A DNA stretch of 64,000 bases from Frateuria flava (GTDB taxonomy: Bacteria > Pseudomonadota > Gammaproteobacteria > Xanthomonadales > Rhodanobacteraceae): the NCBI RefSeq assembly GCF_017837635.1, contig NZ_JAGJRS010000034.1, positions 218,931 to 282,930 of the forward strand. The letters are read 5' to 3'. Positions 1 through 11,060 of this stretch are shown here, in pieces; the first letter of the stretch is position 1; every line of letters begins with the position of its first letter. The notes below the pieces were generated by a model. That model was not told where the DNA came from, ran no database searches, and worked only from the letters and a program-made list of their open reading frames with translations. Both the position numbers and the translations under genes were made by a program.

Positions 1-467
1 AGAACGACCGCAACACCGCCAACCCGGTGATCGCGCTGATCACCGAGTGGACCACCGCCACCGGCGAGACCGAACAGCGCAGCGAGCACTCGGACCTGGG
101 CGGCACCATGCGCCTGGGCTCGCAGGAAGCGCGCCTGAAGACCGGCACGCTGGCGCGCGAGACCTACGGCCAGGAAGTGGTGCGCGAGCGCCATCGCCAC
201 CGCTACGAATTCAACAACCGCTACCGACAGGATTTCGAGGATCTGGGCCTGGTGGTTTCCGGCAAGTCGATGGACGACCTGCTGGTGGAGATCGTCGAGC
301 TGCCGCAGCAGAAGCACCCGTGGTTCCTGGCCTGCCAGGCGCACCCGGAGTTCACCTCCACGCCGCGCGACGGGCACCCGCTGTTCATCGGTTTCGTCGA
401 GGCAGCGCGCGAGTACAAGGCGATGCGCGAAAGCGAAAAGCTGGCCGGAGCACAGGCAAGGGCGTGA
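1..467 (+). CDS. pyrG: CTP synthase, C-terminal part (gene runs off the left edge)
   Basis: This is the 3' end of CTP synthase, which aminates UTP to CTP with glutamine as nitrogen donor; it is the last step of de novo pyrimidine nucleotide synthesis and acts in the cytoplasm. The visible 154 residues are the C-terminal half of the class I glutamine amidotransferase domain. The segment GGTMRLG is typical of PyrG, and CQAHPEF followed by the downstream Pro-rich stretch carries the His and Glu of the glutaminase triad (H and E of HPEF). The reading frame is open from base 3, so there is no start in this window; the stop is TGA at 465-467. kdsA and eno follow on the same strand, the usual pyrG-kdsA-eno order of gammaproteobacteria. 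Confidence 0.96.
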   Translation, partial: NDRNTANPVIALITEWTTATGETEQRSEHSDLGGTMRLGSQEARLKTGTLARETYGQEVVRERHRHRYEFNNRYRQDFEDLGLVVSGKSMDDLLVEIVELPQQKHPWFLACQAHPEFTSTPRDGHPLFIGFVEAAREYKAMRESEKLAGAQARA

Positions 468-558
468 CTGCGCGGTAGTACGAGACTCACGGGGCGCGCG
501 GCAGCGGCCCCTCCAGCAGTGGTCCGCCGGTCAGGCGGGCCCATGACGGGAAACACCC

Positions 559-1392
<834 letters not shown>

Positions 1393-1409
1393 GCTCGGCC
1401 TCCTTTTAG

Positions 1410-1472
1410 GGAGCCCGCTCGCGGGCGATGCGCTCGGCAAGACGCGAAGCGCATCGCCCGCAAGCGGGCTCC
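1410..1472. repeat. REP-like palindrome, family A (variant), between kdsA and eno
   Basis: The arms 1410-1434 and 1448-1472 are reverse complements over 25 bases with one mismatch, around a 13-base loop. Both tips read GGAGC/GCTCC, as in the other family A elements at 14981, 33202, 47255, 49206 and 63981, but the stem core here is CCGCTCGCGGGCGATGCG rather than GCCCTTGGGCGC. It may act as a transcript-stabilising hairpin or partial terminator between kdsA and eno; there is no T run. Confidence 0.75.
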
Positions 1473-1498
1473 TGCGGTAACCCTTCCACCTTTGATGA

Positions 1499-2806
<1,308 letters not shown>

Positions 2807-2827
2807 CGCTGACAGGTCGCACTGCCC

Positions 2828-3154
2828 ATGCTGCGCTGGATCGCCCTGATCCTCATCGTGATCCTGATCGGTCTGCAGCTGAAGCTGTGGACCGGCAGCG
2901 GCGGCATGCATGAAGTCCAGACGCTGCGTGCGTCGGTGCAGAAGCAGACCGGCGAGAACGACAAACTGCTACAGCGCAACCAGGCGCTGGCGGCCGACGT
3001 CAGCGACCTCAAGCACGGCGAGCAGGCGGTCGAAGCGCGCGCCCGCGCGGAGCTGGGGCTGATCAAGCCCGGCGAGACCTTTTATCAGGTGGTCGAACGA
3101 CCGGCCGGCAGCGCCAGCAGCCCGCCGCCGGCCAGCGACAGCGGCGGGCACTGA
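2828..3154 (+). CDS. ftsB: Cell division protein FtsB
   Basis: FtsB is a bitopic inner-membrane protein of the divisome that forms the FtsQLB complex at the septum. The 108-residue protein starts with a short cytoplasmic tip and one hydrophobic helix (about residues 4-20, WIALILIVILIGLQLKLW). A heptad-like coiled coil follows (about 28-72) and then the conserved ARAELGLIKPGETFY segment (about 72-86), typical of FtsB/DivIC. The C-terminal tail is Ser/Pro/Gly-rich and probably disordered. Its place between eno and ispD is the conserved gammaproteobacterial position, and the next gene starts one base after its stop, so the two are likely cotranscribed and translationally coupled. Confidence 0.95.
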   Translation: MLRWIALILIVILIGLQLKLWTGSGGMHEVQTLRASVQKQTGENDKLLQRNQALAADVSDLKHGEQAVEARARAELGLIKPGETFYQVVERPAGSASSPPPASDSGGH

Positions 3155-3155
3155 C

Positions 3156-3845
3156 GTGGCCCCGCTGTGGTGCGTGATACCGGCCGCCGGGCGCGGCACC
3201 CGGGTCGGCGGCGACTGCCCCAAGCAGTACCTGCCGCTGGCGGGACGCGCGTTGATCCTGCATACGCTGGAGCGGTTGGCGTCGCACCCGCGCATCGCCG
3301 GCTTGATGGTGGCGCTGGCGGCCGATGACGCGCGCTGGCCGGGCATCGCCCACATGGGCGGCAAACCCGTGCTCACCACGACCGGCGGCGGCGAGCGCGC
3401 CGACTCGGTACTGGCCGGCCTGCGCGCGCTGCCGGCCGACGTTGGCGAGCATGAATTCGTCCTGGTGCACGACGCGGCACGCCCCTGCGTGCGGGCTGCG
3501 GACATCGAACGGCTGGTCGAGCTGGCGTCGGCGGTCGAGGGTGGCCTGCTCGGTGCGCCGCTGCGCGATACCCTCAAGCGCGCCGACGAACGCCATCGCA
3601 GTGTCCGGACCGAGCCGCGCGAACAGCGCTGGCGCGCCTTCACGCCACAGATGTTCCGCCGCGGGCAGCTTGTGGCAGCGCTGGAGGCGGCCAGCCGCGC
3701 GGGTGTGCCGGTCAGCGACGAGGCGATGGCCATGGAGCACTCGGGCGTTGCGCCGCTGCTGGTGGAGGGTGCCGAGGACAACATCAAGGTGACGACGGCC
3801 GCGGATTTCGCGCTGGCCGAGTTCCTGCTGACGAGGACGGGGTGA
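3156..3845 (+). CDS. ispD: 2-C-methyl-D-erythritol 4-phosphate cytidylyltransferase
   Basis: IspD transfers CMP from CTP to methylerythritol phosphate in the non-mevalonate isoprenoid pathway. The 229-residue protein opens with the nucleotide-binding signature [18 protein letters not shown] (about residues 8-25), carries GGGERADSV and VHDAARP further on, and ends with the [19 protein letters not shown] segment seen in IspD. The start is GTG 3156, one base after the ftsB stop. An in-frame ATG occurs only well inside the conserved fold, so GTG is preferred. The stop TGA at 3843-3845 overlaps the ATG of ispF, a TGATG junction that implies translational coupling. Confidence 0.96.
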   Translation: MAPLWCVIPAAGRGTRVGGDCPKQYLPLAGRALILHTLERLASHPRIAGLMVALAADDARWPGIAHMGGKPVLTTTGGGERADSVLAGLRALPADVGEHEFVLVHDAARPCVRAADIERLVELASAVEGGLLGAPLRDTLKRADERHRSVRTEPREQRWRAFTPQMFRRGQLVAALEAASRAGVPVSDEAMAMEHSGVAPLLVEGAEDNIKVTTAADFALAEFLLTRTG

Positions 3846-4318
3846 TGCGCATAGGCCAGGGTTTCGACGTGCACGCGTTCGGCGAGGGCGATTTCGTCGT
3901 GCTCGGCGGCGTGCGTGTGCCGCACCATCGCGGCGTGGTCGCGCACTCCGACGGCGACGTCGTGATCCACGCGCTGTGCGACGCCATTTTCGGCGCGCTG
4001 GCGCTCGGCGACATCGGCAGGCACTTCCCGCCGTCGGACGAGCGCTGGCGCGATGCCGACAGCCGCCAGTTCCTGCGCCACGCGGCGCTTCTGATGTCGC
4101 AGCACAACTACGCGCTGGGCAATGCGGACATCACCGTGATCGGCGAAGCGCCCAAGGTCGGCCCGCACGCCGGGGCGATGCGCGCGAACCTGGCCGAGGA
4201 TCTCGCCTGTGAGGTCGCCCGCATCAGCGTCAAGGCCACCACCACCGAAAAGCTCGGCTTCACCGGCCGGGGCGAAGGCATCGCGGCGCAGGCCTGCGTG
4301 CTGCTGGAGCGCGCGTGA
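3845..4318 (+). CDS. ispF: 2-C-methyl-D-erythritol 2,4-cyclodiphosphate synthase
   Basis: IspF cyclises CDP-methylerythritol 2-phosphate and releases CMP, two steps after IspD. The 157-residue product starts [12 protein letters not shown], where Asp8 and His10 are the zinc ligands of the family, with the third His in VVAHSDGD (about residues 39-46). The later [17 protein letters not shown] block (about 132-148) is the C-terminal IspF signature. I place the start at ATG 3845, which overlaps the ispD stop by one base; GTG at 3842, one codon upstream, is possible. The stop TGA at 4316-4318 overlaps the GTG start of mgtE. Confidence 0.96.
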   Translation: MRIGQGFDVHAFGEGDFVVLGGVRVPHHRGVVAHSDGDVVIHALCDAIFGALALGDIGRHFPPSDERWRDADSRQFLRHAALLMSQHNYALGNADITVIGEAPKVGPHAGAMRANLAEDLACEVARISVKATTTEKLGFTGRGEGIAAQACVLLERA

Positions 4319-5700
4319 GCGAAGCCGAGGCCCGCGGCGCGAACCGGCTGCCGGAGCAGCTGGAAGCCATTACCGCGCTGCTGGAGCGGTTGGCCGAAAC
4401 GCCCTCGCCCGACGACCAGGCACAGCTGCAGCAGCTGCTCGACGAGCTGCATCCGGCGGACATCGCTTTCGTGCTGGAGGCGCTCCCGCTCGACGAGCGC
4501 CTGGCGGTCTGGCAACGCGTCAAGGCCGACCGCGACGGCGAAATCCTGCTGGAAGTGTCCGACGCGGTTCGCGAATCGCTGATCGCGGACATGGACCAGC
4601 GCGAGATCCTCGCCGCGGTCGAGCCGCTGGATGCCGACGAGCTGGCCGATCTGGTCGAGGACCTGCCGACCGAGGTCCTGCCCGAGCTGATGGCCAGCCT
4701 CGACGCGCAGCAGCGCGAGCGGGTGCAGTCGGCGCTGTCCTGGGAAGAGGACCAGATCGGTTCGCTGATGGACTTCGAGATGGTCACGATCCGCGAGGAC
4801 GTGAGCCTGGAGACCGTGCTGCGCTACCTGCGCCGCTTCGACGAGCTGCCCGCGCAGACCGACAAGCTGTTCGTGATCAACCAGGACAACCTGCTCACCG
4901 GCGTGGTGCCGCTGCACTGGCTGCTGGTCAACTCGCCGGAAAAGATGGTGAGCGAAGTGATGGCGCCGGACGTCAACACCTTCCACCCGGCCGATGACGC
5001 GTACGAGGTGGCCCAGGCGTTCGAGCGCTACGACCTGGTGACCGCGCCGGTGGTCGACGACGGCGGACGCCTGATCGGACGCATCACGGTCGATGCGATG
5101 GTCGACGTGATCCGCGAGGAGAGCGAAAGCGAAGCTCTCAGCCGCGTCGGCCTGCGCGAGGAAGAGGACATCTTCGCCTCGGTATGGGCGAGCCTGCGCA
5201 ACCGCTGGTCGTGGCTGGCCATCAACCTGGTGACCGCCTTCATCGCCTCGCGCGTGATCGGCCTGTTCGAGGGCGCGATCGAGAAGCTGGTGGCGCTGGC
5301 CACGCTGATGCCGATCGTCGCCGGCATCGGCGGCAACTCCGGCAACCAGACCATCACCATGATCGTGCGCGCGCTGGCGCTCAACCAGATCACGCCTGAC
5401 AGCGCCAAGCGGCTGTGGCGCAAGGAGTTGGCCGTGTCGCTGTTCAACGGCCTGGTCTGGGGCGGGGTGATCGGCGTGGTGGCTTGGCTGCTGTACGAGA
5501 ACATTGCGTTGGGCGTGGTGATGACCGCGGCCATGACGCTCAACCTGCTGCTGGCCGCCTTCTGCGGCGTCGGCATACCGATGCTGATGATGAAATTCGG
5601 CCGTGACCCGGCGCTGGGATCGAGCGTATTGATCACGGCGATGACCGACAGCGGCGGGTTCTTCATCTTCCTGGGCCTCGCCTCGCTTTTCCTGATGTAG
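4315..5700 (+). CDS. mgtE: Magnesium transporter MgtE
   Basis: MgtE is an inner-membrane Mg2+ channel gated by cytosolic magnesium. The 461-residue protein has the usual order: an acidic, helical N-domain (about residues 30-135, with repeats such as [14 protein letters not shown]), two CBS domains (about 140-265), a plug helix and five membrane segments from about residue 290. GGNSGNQT (about 341-348), before the second half of the membrane region, is a family hallmark. It starts at GTG 4315, overlapping the ispF stop, so it is probably made from the same transcript as ispD-ispF. That insertion between ispF and truD is not the standard E. coli arrangement. Confidence 0.95.
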   Translation: MSEAEARGANRLPEQLEAITALLERLAETPSPDDQAQLQQLLDELHPADIAFVLEALPLDERLAVWQRVKADRDGEILLEVSDAVRESLIADMDQREILAAVEPLDADELADLVEDLPTEVLPELMASLDAQQRERVQSALSWEEDQIGSLMDFEMVTIREDVSLETVLRYLRRFDELPAQTDKLFVINQDNLLTGVVPLHWLLVNSPEKMVSEVMAPDVNTFHPADDAYEVAQAFERYDLVTAPVVDDGGRLIGRITVDAMVDVIREESESEALSRVGLREEEDIFASVWASLRNRWSWLAINLVTAFIASRVIGLFEGAIEKLVALATLMPIVAGIGGNSGNQTITMIVRALALNQITPDSAKRLWRKELAVSLFNGLVWGGVIGVVAWLLYENIALGVVMTAAMTLNLLLAAFCGVGIPMLMMKFGRDPALGSSVLITAMTDSGGFFIFLGLASLFLM

Positions 5701-5743
5701 CCCGGGCTCCCACAAAGCCGGGCGAACCCGACCAAGGACCGCA

Positions 5744-6751
5744 GTGCACGAACTTCCCTATGCCCACGGCACCCCGCCGCTCACCGCGCAACTGCGCGCC
5801 ACGCCAGAGGACTTCATCGTCGAGGAAATCCTCGGCTACGACGCCGAGGGCACGGGCGAACATGCGCTGCTGTGGGTGGAGAAGCGTGGCGCCAACACCG
5901 ATTGGGTGGCGCGCGAGCTGGCCCGTTTCGCGGGTGTGCCACCGGCCGCCGTGGGTTACGCGGGCCTGAAGGACCGCCACGCGGTGACCCGGCAGGCCTT
6001 CACTGTCCAGCTGGCGGGCAAGCCCGACCCGGACTGGTCGGCCTTCCCGCATGCGGAGGTGAAAGTGCTTGCCGCCACACGGCACAACCGCAAGCTCAAG
6101 CGCGGTGCGCTGCGGGGCAACCGCTTCGTGCTGGTGCTGCGCGATGCGCAGGGTGATCGCGCAGAGGCCGAGCGGGTGCTGGCGGCCATCGCCGCGCGCG
6201 GCGTGCCCAACTACTTCGGCGAACAGCGCTTCGGCCGCGAGGGCGGCAACGTGGCGCAGGCGAGGGCCATGTTCGCCGGCCGCCGGGTCGACCGCGACAA
6301 GCGCAGCTTTCTGCTGTCGGCCGCCCGCTCGCACATCTTCAATGGTGTGCTTGCCGCGCGCGTGGAGCAGGGCGCATGGGACACGCCGCTGGACGGGGAG
6401 ATCTGGTCACTTGCCGGTTCGCGCTCCTGGTTCGGACCGGAACCCTTCGACGCCACGCTGGCCGAGCGCCTGGCGAAGGGAGATATCCACCCCTCTGGCT
6501 CGCTCTGGGGGCAGGGCGAACCGCCGACGACAGCCGCGGCAGGCGCGCTGGAACGCGAAGTTGCAGCGCGCGATAGCGACCTGGCCGAGGGCCTTGCGGC
6601 GGCCCGCATGGATCAGGAGCGCCGCCCCCTGCGCCTGCTGCCTCGCCATCTCTCCTGGCGCTGGTTGGCCGACGACGCACTGGAGCTGGGCTTCGAACTG
6701 CCCGCTGGCGCCTATGCCACCGTGGTGGCACGCGAGCTGGCGCAGGCCTGA
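5744..6751 (+). CDS. truD: tRNA pseudouridine(13) synthase TruD
   Basis: TruD makes pseudouridine at position 13 of tRNAs (U13 of tRNA-Glu in E. coli). The 335-residue protein has the catalytic Asp in GYAGLKDRHAVT (Asp77, matching Asp80 of E. coli) and the paired NYFGEQRFG motif at about 157-165. The C-terminal half carries the TRUD insertion domain and ends with an ELPAGAYATVVARE segment. It starts at GTG 5744 with AAGGA about 7-11 bases upstream; no ATG lies nearby in frame. A short GC hairpin (about 5700-5723) sits between mgtE and truD. The gene is convergent with the Smr gene. Confidence 0.95.
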   Translation: MHELPYAHGTPPLTAQLRATPEDFIVEEILGYDAEGTGEHALLWVEKRGANTDWVARELARFAGVPPAAVGYAGLKDRHAVTRQAFTVQLAGKPDPDWSAFPHAEVKVLAATRHNRKLKRGALRGNRFVLVLRDAQGDRAEAERVLAAIAARGVPNYFGEQRFGREGGNVAQARAMFAGRRVDRDKRSFLLSAARSHIFNGVLAARVEQGAWDTPLDGEIWSLAGSRSWFGPEPFDATLAERLAKGDIHPSGSLWGQGEPPTTAAAGALEREVAARDSDLAEGLAAARMDQERRPLRLLPRHLSWRWLADDALELGFELPAGAYATVVARELAQA

Positions 6752-6878
6752 GGCTCCTTGGTTTGCCCTGGCGGGCGCACTGGTGCGGTGGTTCTCGGTC
6801 AGCTCGCGGTGCTGGGACCGGCGCGGCGTGCCGCTGGCGTGGCGCCGGTGGCGGCCATACGCGCCGACTGATCCGCCG

Positions 6879-7430
6879 CTAGGCGTTTTTCAGCAGGACC
6901 ACGACGGCGCCGGTGCCACCTTGGGCAGGCTTGGCCGAGGCGAAGGCGACCACGTCGTCGCGGCGGCGCAGCAGGCGGTCGGTGAGCACCTTCAGTACCG
7001 GGCCGGCAGCTTTGGAGCGCAGGCCTTTGCCGTGCACGATGCGCACGCAGCGCAGCCCGTGCTGGCGGGCCTCGGCCAGAAAGCTGACGATGCTGGCCTG
7101 GGCGGCCGCGGCGTTCATGTGGTGCAGGTCCAGTTCGTCCTGGATGCTGAACTGGCCCCGCTTGAGCTGGCGCAACAGGCGCGGTGGGTAGCCATCGCGC
7201 AGGTAGCCCAGCTCCTCGCCGATTTCCATCAGTGCGGGATCGAAGGCAAGCTCCAGCAGCTCGCCCGGGACGGCCGCTTCGTCCGCTTCGAGCATGTGCG
7301 CACGCGGTTCCGGCCGGGGTGCAGGTGGCGGCGGGCTATCGGCGCGGATTTCGCGTACCGGCCCGATGGCATCACGGAACAGTCGGATGTCGTTCTCGTC
7401 AGGCTCGGATGGGCTGCGGCGCTTCTTCAT
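6879..7430 (-). CDS. Smr domain protein (SmrB/YfcN-like)
   Basis: The C-terminal part (about residues 98-178) is an Smr domain, a nuclease fold found at the end of MutS2 and in stand-alone SmrA/SmrB proteins; SmrB of E. coli cleaves mRNA between collided ribosomes. The two signature motifs are present: LDLHHM at about 100-105 and HGKG at 133-136. The N-terminal 90 residues are charged and Pro-rich and look disordered apart from a short conserved segment. The 183-residue length fits stand-alone proteobacterial Smr proteins. It is convergent with truD across a 127-base gap, in which I see no gene, and divergent from surE. The family is clear; SmrB-type function is inferred. Confidence 0.88.
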   Translation of the reverse strand: MKKRRSPSEPDENDIRLFRDAIGPVREIRADSPPPPAPRPEPRAHMLEADEAAVPGELLELAFDPALMEIGEELGYLRDGYPPRLLRQLKRGQFSIQDELDLHHMNAAAAQASIVSFLAEARQHGLRCVRIVHGKGLRSKAAGPVLKVLTDRLLRRRDDVVAFASAKPAQGGTGAVVVLLKNA

Positions 7431-7609
7431 GGGGCCATGCTAACAAGGGACCGGTGGCCATTTTCCTCAAACCCCGCCGCCATCCGCTCCGTTCGCCGAG
7501 CGCGAGGATTCCGACCGCCTGCCCGTGAAAGAGGTGGGCCGGTCCGGTAGACTTCGAAGGATTCGGAGCGCGCCTTCGGGGCCGCGCTCGTGCATCTGTA
7601 CGGAACATC

Positions 7610-8389
7610 ATGCGAGTCCTGGTAAGCAACGACGACGGCGTGGACGCCCCCGGCATCCGCGTATTGGCCGACTCTCTGGCGGCGGTGGGGCAGGTGACGG
7701 TGGTGGCGCCCGACCGCGACCGTTCCGGCGCCAGCAACTCGCTCACCCTGGACGCGCCGATCCGCGCGCTGAAGATGGAGGATGGCCGCTATCGCGTGGC
7801 CGGCACGCCGACCGATTGCGTGCACCTGGCGCTGGCCGGCCTGCTCGAGCATGAACCGGACATCGTGGTGTCCGGCATCAACAACTCGGCCAACCTTGGT
7901 GACGATGTCATCTACTCGGGCACCGTGTCCGCGGCGATGGAAGGGCGCTTCCTCGGCCTGCCGGCGATCGCCGTCTCGCTGGCCAGCCGCGACCACAAGG
8001 GCGATCACTACGACTCGGCCGCGCAGGCCGTGCTGATCCTGATGCGCCGCCTGCTGGTCGATCCGCTGCCGGCCGACACCATCCTCAACGTCAACGTGCC
8101 GGACCGGCCCTGGCATGAGATCCAGGGCTTCGAGGTCACCCGACTGGGCAAGCGGCATCGCTCGGCGCCGTGCATCGCCCAGACCGACCCGCGCGGCAAG
8201 CCGATCTGGTGGATCGGGCCGTCCGGCGGCGCCGAGGACGATGGCCCCGGCACCGACTTCGACGCGGTCCGGCGCGGCTATGTGTCGGTCACGCCGATCC
8301 ACGTCGATCTCACCCGCTACCAGGCCCTGGAGAAAATCAGCGGCTGGATGCAGGCGATGACCGACGCGATGGACGAAAAGGCGGCCTGA
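7610..8389 (+). CDS. surE: 5'/3'-nucleotidase SurE
   Basis: SurE is a metal-dependent survival-associated phosphatase that dephosphorylates nucleoside monophosphates. The 259-residue protein begins [15 protein letters not shown], with Asp8-Asp9 as metal ligands, followed by [13 protein letters not shown] (about 36-48), GTPTDC (about 64-69) and [19 protein letters not shown] (about 88-106), all hallmarks of the family. pcm follows after only 4 bases, the conserved surE-pcm pair of gammaproteobacteria. The upstream 179 bases separate it from the divergent Smr gene and probably hold both promoters; I cannot define them with confidence. Confidence 0.97.
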   Translation: MRVLVSNDDGVDAPGIRVLADSLAAVGQVTVVAPDRDRSGASNSLTLDAPIRALKMEDGRYRVAGTPTDCVHLALAGLLEHEPDIVVSGINNSANLGDDVIYSGTVSAAMEGRFLGLPAIAVSLASRDHKGDHYDSAAQAVLILMRRLLVDPLPADTILNVNVPDRPWHEIQGFEVTRLGKRHRSAPCIAQTDPRGKPIWWIGPSGGAEDDGPGTDFDAVRRGYVSVTPIHVDLTRYQALEKISGWMQAMTDAMDEKAA

Positions 8390-8393
8390 CGCG

Positions 8394-9089
8394 ATGACGA
8401 TGAACATCCATCCGCTGCCGCCGTCGGCGTTCAAGGGCGAGGGGATGACCTCGCAGCGCGCGCGCGACCGCCTGGCCGCCACGCTCAAGGAGAGCGGCAT
8501 CCGCGATCCGCGCGTGATCGAAGTGATCCGCAACACACCGCGTCACCATTTCATCGACCAGGCGCTGCACTCGCGCGCCTACGAGAACACCGCATTGCCG
8601 ATCGGCCACGGCCAGACCATTTCGCAGCCCTGGGTGGTCGCGCGCATGACCGAGGCGCTGCTGGAGCACTTCAACGGCGGCGTGCCGCAGAAGGTGCTGG
8701 AGATCGGCACCGGCTCCGGTTATCAGGCGGTGGTGCTGGCGGCGCTGGTCGGGCAGGTGTTCACGGTCGAGCGCATCGAGGAGCTGTTGCGCCAGGCGCG
8801 TCGGCGCTTTCGCCAATTGGGCCTGGACAACGTGCGTTCGCGCCACGACGACGGCAAGCTGGGCTGGCCGGATCAGGCGCCATTCGATGCGATCATCCTC
8901 ACCGCCGCGGGCGACGCGATCCCCAGCCAGGTGCTCGACCAGCTCTCGCCGGATGGCGTGCTGGTGGCGCCGGTCGGCTCGCCCAGCAGCCAGATGCTGC
9001 TGCGCATCCGCGGCAACGGGCAGGGTGATTTCATCCAGGAAGAGCTTGGTCCGGTGAGTTTCGTGCCGCTGCTTGGCGGCATCGGTTGA
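8394..9089 (+). CDS. pcm: Protein-L-isoaspartate O-methyltransferase
   Basis: Pcm methylates L-isoaspartyl residues with S-adenosylmethionine so that damaged proteins can be repaired. The 231-residue protein has the SAM-binding motif LEIGTGSGYQA (about residues 102-112), the substrate loop with ENTALPIGHGQTISQPW (about 63-79), and a late GVLVAPVG motif. Three start codons are possible: ATG 8394, ATG 8400, and ATG 8442, the last giving MTSQRARDRL, a typical Pcm N terminus. The two upstream starts would add about 16 residues before the conserved core. It follows surE at 4 bases and precedes yqaA and nlpD, as in related bacteria. Confidence 0.96.
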   Translation: MTMNIHPLPPSAFKGEGMTSQRARDRLAATLKESGIRDPRVIEVIRNTPRHHFIDQALHSRAYENTALPIGHGQTISQPWVVARMTEALLEHFNGGVPQKVLEIGTGSGYQAVVLAALVGQVFTVERIEELLRQARRRFRQLGLDNVRSRHDDGKLGWPDQAPFDAIILTAAGDAIPSQVLDQLSPDGVLVAPVGSPSSQMLLRIRGNGQGDFIQEELGPVSFVPLLGGIG

Positions 9090-9121
9090 TGCCACCCCTC
9101 CGGCGACAAGGAATCCACTAG

Positions 9122-9730
9122 ATGCGCCTGTTTGGAACGCTCTATTCGCGTGCACTGGTCTGGGCGCGCGACCCTCGGGCCGTGTATTACCTCAGCGGGT
9201 TGAGTTTCGTGGAAGCCTTCATCTTCCCCATCATGCCGGAGGTGATGCTGGCGCCGATGATGCTGGGCAAGCGGCAGAAGGCGTTCTTCTACGCCAACGT
9301 CAGCCTGCTGTTTTCGCTGCTCGGCTCGCTGGTGGGCTATGCGCTGGGCCATTGGGCATTCCAGGCGCTGCAACCACTGCTGGCCTCGTTGCACCTGCTC
9401 GAACCGATCGAGCAGGGGGTGGCCAGCCTGCGCTCGCAGATGAACCAGCATTGGCTGGGCCTGCTGCTGGTGCTGGCGCTGGCTGCGCTGCAGCCGGTGG
9501 TGCCGATGAAGTTCGTCACCTGGGCGTCGGGCATCGTGGGCGTGCCGGTGATCCCGTTCCTGCTGTGCATGGCGGTGGGACGCGGCAAGCGTGTGTGGCT
9601 GCTGGCGCTGCTGATCCGCCTGTTCGGCGAGCGGGCCGAGCGGCTGCTGCACAAGCACATCGAGCGTATCGGCTGGGCGGCGATCATCGTGCTGGCCCTG
9701 TTGCTGGTCTGGTGGATCTGGCTGCGTTGA
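9122..9730 (+). CDS. YqaA family membrane protein (VTT/SNARE-associated domain)
   Basis: This 202-residue inner-membrane protein belongs to the small DedA-related YqaA group (VTT domain). About four hydrophobic segments are visible (around residues 22-45, 60-80, 112-150 and 182-200). The segment FIFPIMPEVMLAPMMLGKR and the later QPVVPMKF Pro/Phe pattern are typical of VTT re-entrant helices. DedA relatives are linked to lipid scrambling and envelope homeostasis, but the role of YqaA itself is not established. ATG 9122 is preceded by AAGGA. The position between pcm and nlpD is shared with many Xanthomonadales. Confidence 0.88.
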   Translation: MRLFGTLYSRALVWARDPRAVYYLSGLSFVEAFIFPIMPEVMLAPMMLGKRQKAFFYANVSLLFSLLGSLVGYALGHWAFQALQPLLASLHLLEPIEQGVASLRSQMNQHWLGLLLVLALAALQPVVPMKFVTWASGIVGVPVIPFLLCMAVGRGKRVWLLALLIRLFGERAERLLHKHIERIGWAAIIVLALLLVWWIWLR

Positions 9731-9780
9731 GCACGGCGCTTTCCGTGAAATCGGCGTGTCGGCTGGGTATGCTGGCCGGC

Positions 9781-10620
9781 ATGAAGAAATGGATGCGCTT
9801 CGCGGCGGCATGCTCGGCCGCGGTTCTCCTTGCCGCCTGTGGCCGGTCGGTCGTGGTCCAGCCCCATCGTGACGTGACGGCTCCGCATCGCTCGGCCGCT
9901 GCACCGCGGACGGTCCCGGGCAGTTACCGCGTACTGCGCGGGGACACGCTTTATTCCATCGCGTTCCGCCACGGATTGGATTTTCGCGATCTTGCCGCCT
10001 GGAATGGCATCGGTTCGCCTTACACGATCTGGCCGGGCCAGATGCTGCGGCTTGCTCCCACGCAGGGCCGCCCCACGGGCACGCGGCCGCCGGTCGCGTC
10101 CGCACCGGCGCGCCCCGCCGCGCCCGTGTTCAAGCCCGTCGCCCCGGCGCCTTCGCGCCCGGGAGCGGTGACGCCGGCTCCCGCTCCCGTGGCAGCCACG
10201 CCTGCGCCGCCCGCCGTGCCCGCCCCCAAAGGCGCCACGCGCACCGCGGGCGGCGTCAACTGGCGATGGCCGGCCGAGGGCACGTTGATCAAGAAATTCC
10301 AGAGTGGTGACGCGATCCCTGGCATCGAACTGGCCGGCAAGCCGGGCGATCCGGTGCGGGCCGCGGCCGATGGCGTGGTCGTGTACAGCGGCAACGGCCT
10401 GGTCGGTTACGGCGAGCTGATCATCATCAAGCACAACGACGACTTCCTGTCGGCGTATGGGCACAACCGCAAGCGGCTGGTGAAGGAAGGACAGCGGGTG
10501 AGCGCGGGGCAGTTGATCGCCGAGATGGGCTCGACCGGCGCGTCGCGTGATGAATTGCAGTTCCAGATCCGCCGCGATGGCAATCCGGTCGATCCGCTCG
10601 ATTATCTGCCGTCGCGGTAA
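9781..10620 (+). CDS. nlpD: NlpD-type lipoprotein with LysM and degenerate M23 (LytM) domain
   Basis: The protein (279 residues) starts with a lipoprotein signal ending LLAAC (Cys20), then a LysM peptidoglycan-binding domain (about residues 45-92, SYRVLRGDTLYSIAFRHG). A long Pro/Ala-rich linker (about 95-165) follows, and then a C-terminal M23/LytM domain (about 170-279). The first zinc motif of active LytM enzymes (HxxxD) is replaced by GIELAGKPGD, while the later YGHN remains, so the domain is probably catalytically dead and acts, like E. coli NlpD, as an activator of cell-wall amidases at the septum. I choose ATG 9781; ATG 9769 (MLAGMKKW) is possible. The gene after it is on the opposite strand and is not rpoS, unlike in enterics. 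Confidence 0.92.
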   Translation: MKKWMRFAAACSAAVLLAACGRSVVVQPHRDVTAPHRSAAAPRTVPGSYRVLRGDTLYSIAFRHGLDFRDLAAWNGIGSPYTIWPGQMLRLAPTQGRPTGTRPPVASAPARPAAPVFKPVAPAPSRPGAVTPAPAPVAATPAPPAVPAPKGATRTAGGVNWRWPAEGTLIKKFQSGDAIPGIELAGKPGDPVRAAADGVVVYSGNGLVGYGELIIIKHNDDFLSAYGHNRKRLVKEGQRVSAGQLIAEMGSTGASRDELQFQIRRDGNPVDPLDYLPSR

Positions 10621-10663
10621 GCGCCGGCGCGGCAACGCCCGCCCTGGATGTGTTCTTCCTAGT

Positions 10664-10677
10664 GTGGGCTTCAGCCC
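10664..10677. repeat. Family B palindrome (GGGCTTCAGCCC type), overlapping a stop codon
   Basis: The sequence GTGGGCT-TC-AGCCCGC is a short hairpin whose right arm contains the stop codon and last codons of the minus-strand gene at 10671-11060. The same GGGCTTCAGCCC core occurs at 24743-24801 and 42552-42565. Confidence 0.5.
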
Positions 10678-11060
10678 GCCGACCCGGTCCCCGGCAGGAT
10701 GAAAGCAGCCACCACCCGTCGGCCCTCTCCGGCCAGCAGGTCATATGTGCGCGCCGCGGCCGCGTTGTCCATCACCTCGATGCCGATGCCCTTGCGCAGG
10801 AATCCGGCCAGAAAGGCGGCCGACGGAAAGCGCTGGCGGCTGCCCGTGCCCAGCAGCACGACTTCCGGTTCCAGCGCGCGCAGAGCCTCGCCCGCAACGT
10901 CGTCCAGCGCCGTCGCCTCACCGGCTGGCCAATCCTCGACCAACCGGTCCGGCGCCAGCAGGAAGCTCGATTCCAACTCCCGGTCGACCACCGTGATCGA
11001 CCGCTCGCCCACGCGGCGGATGAACAGGTAGCCCTCCGGGCGCTCGAGCGAAAGGTCCAT
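10671..11060 (-). CDS. Mth938-like domain protein (DUF498)
   Basis: This 129-residue protein has the Mth938/NDUFAF3-like fold: an N-terminal beta segment with FIRRVGERSITVVDRELESSFLL, a central EPEVVLLGTGSRQRFP motif (about residues 64-79), and a C-terminal helix with ARTYDLLAGEGRRVVAAFI. Family members are small soluble proteins of unknown function in bacteria; the eukaryotic relative is a complex I assembly factor. ATG at 11058-11060 overlaps the stop of the upstream yhbY gene (ATGA), so the two form a coupled minus-strand pair. I cannot assign a reaction. Confidence 0.82.
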   Translation of the reverse strand: MDLSLERPEGYLFIRRVGERSITVVDRELESSFLLAPDRLVEDWPAGEATALDDVAGEALRALEPEVVLLGTGSRQRFPSAAFLAGFLRKGIGIEVMDNAAAARTYDLLAGEGRRVVAAFILPGTGSAG

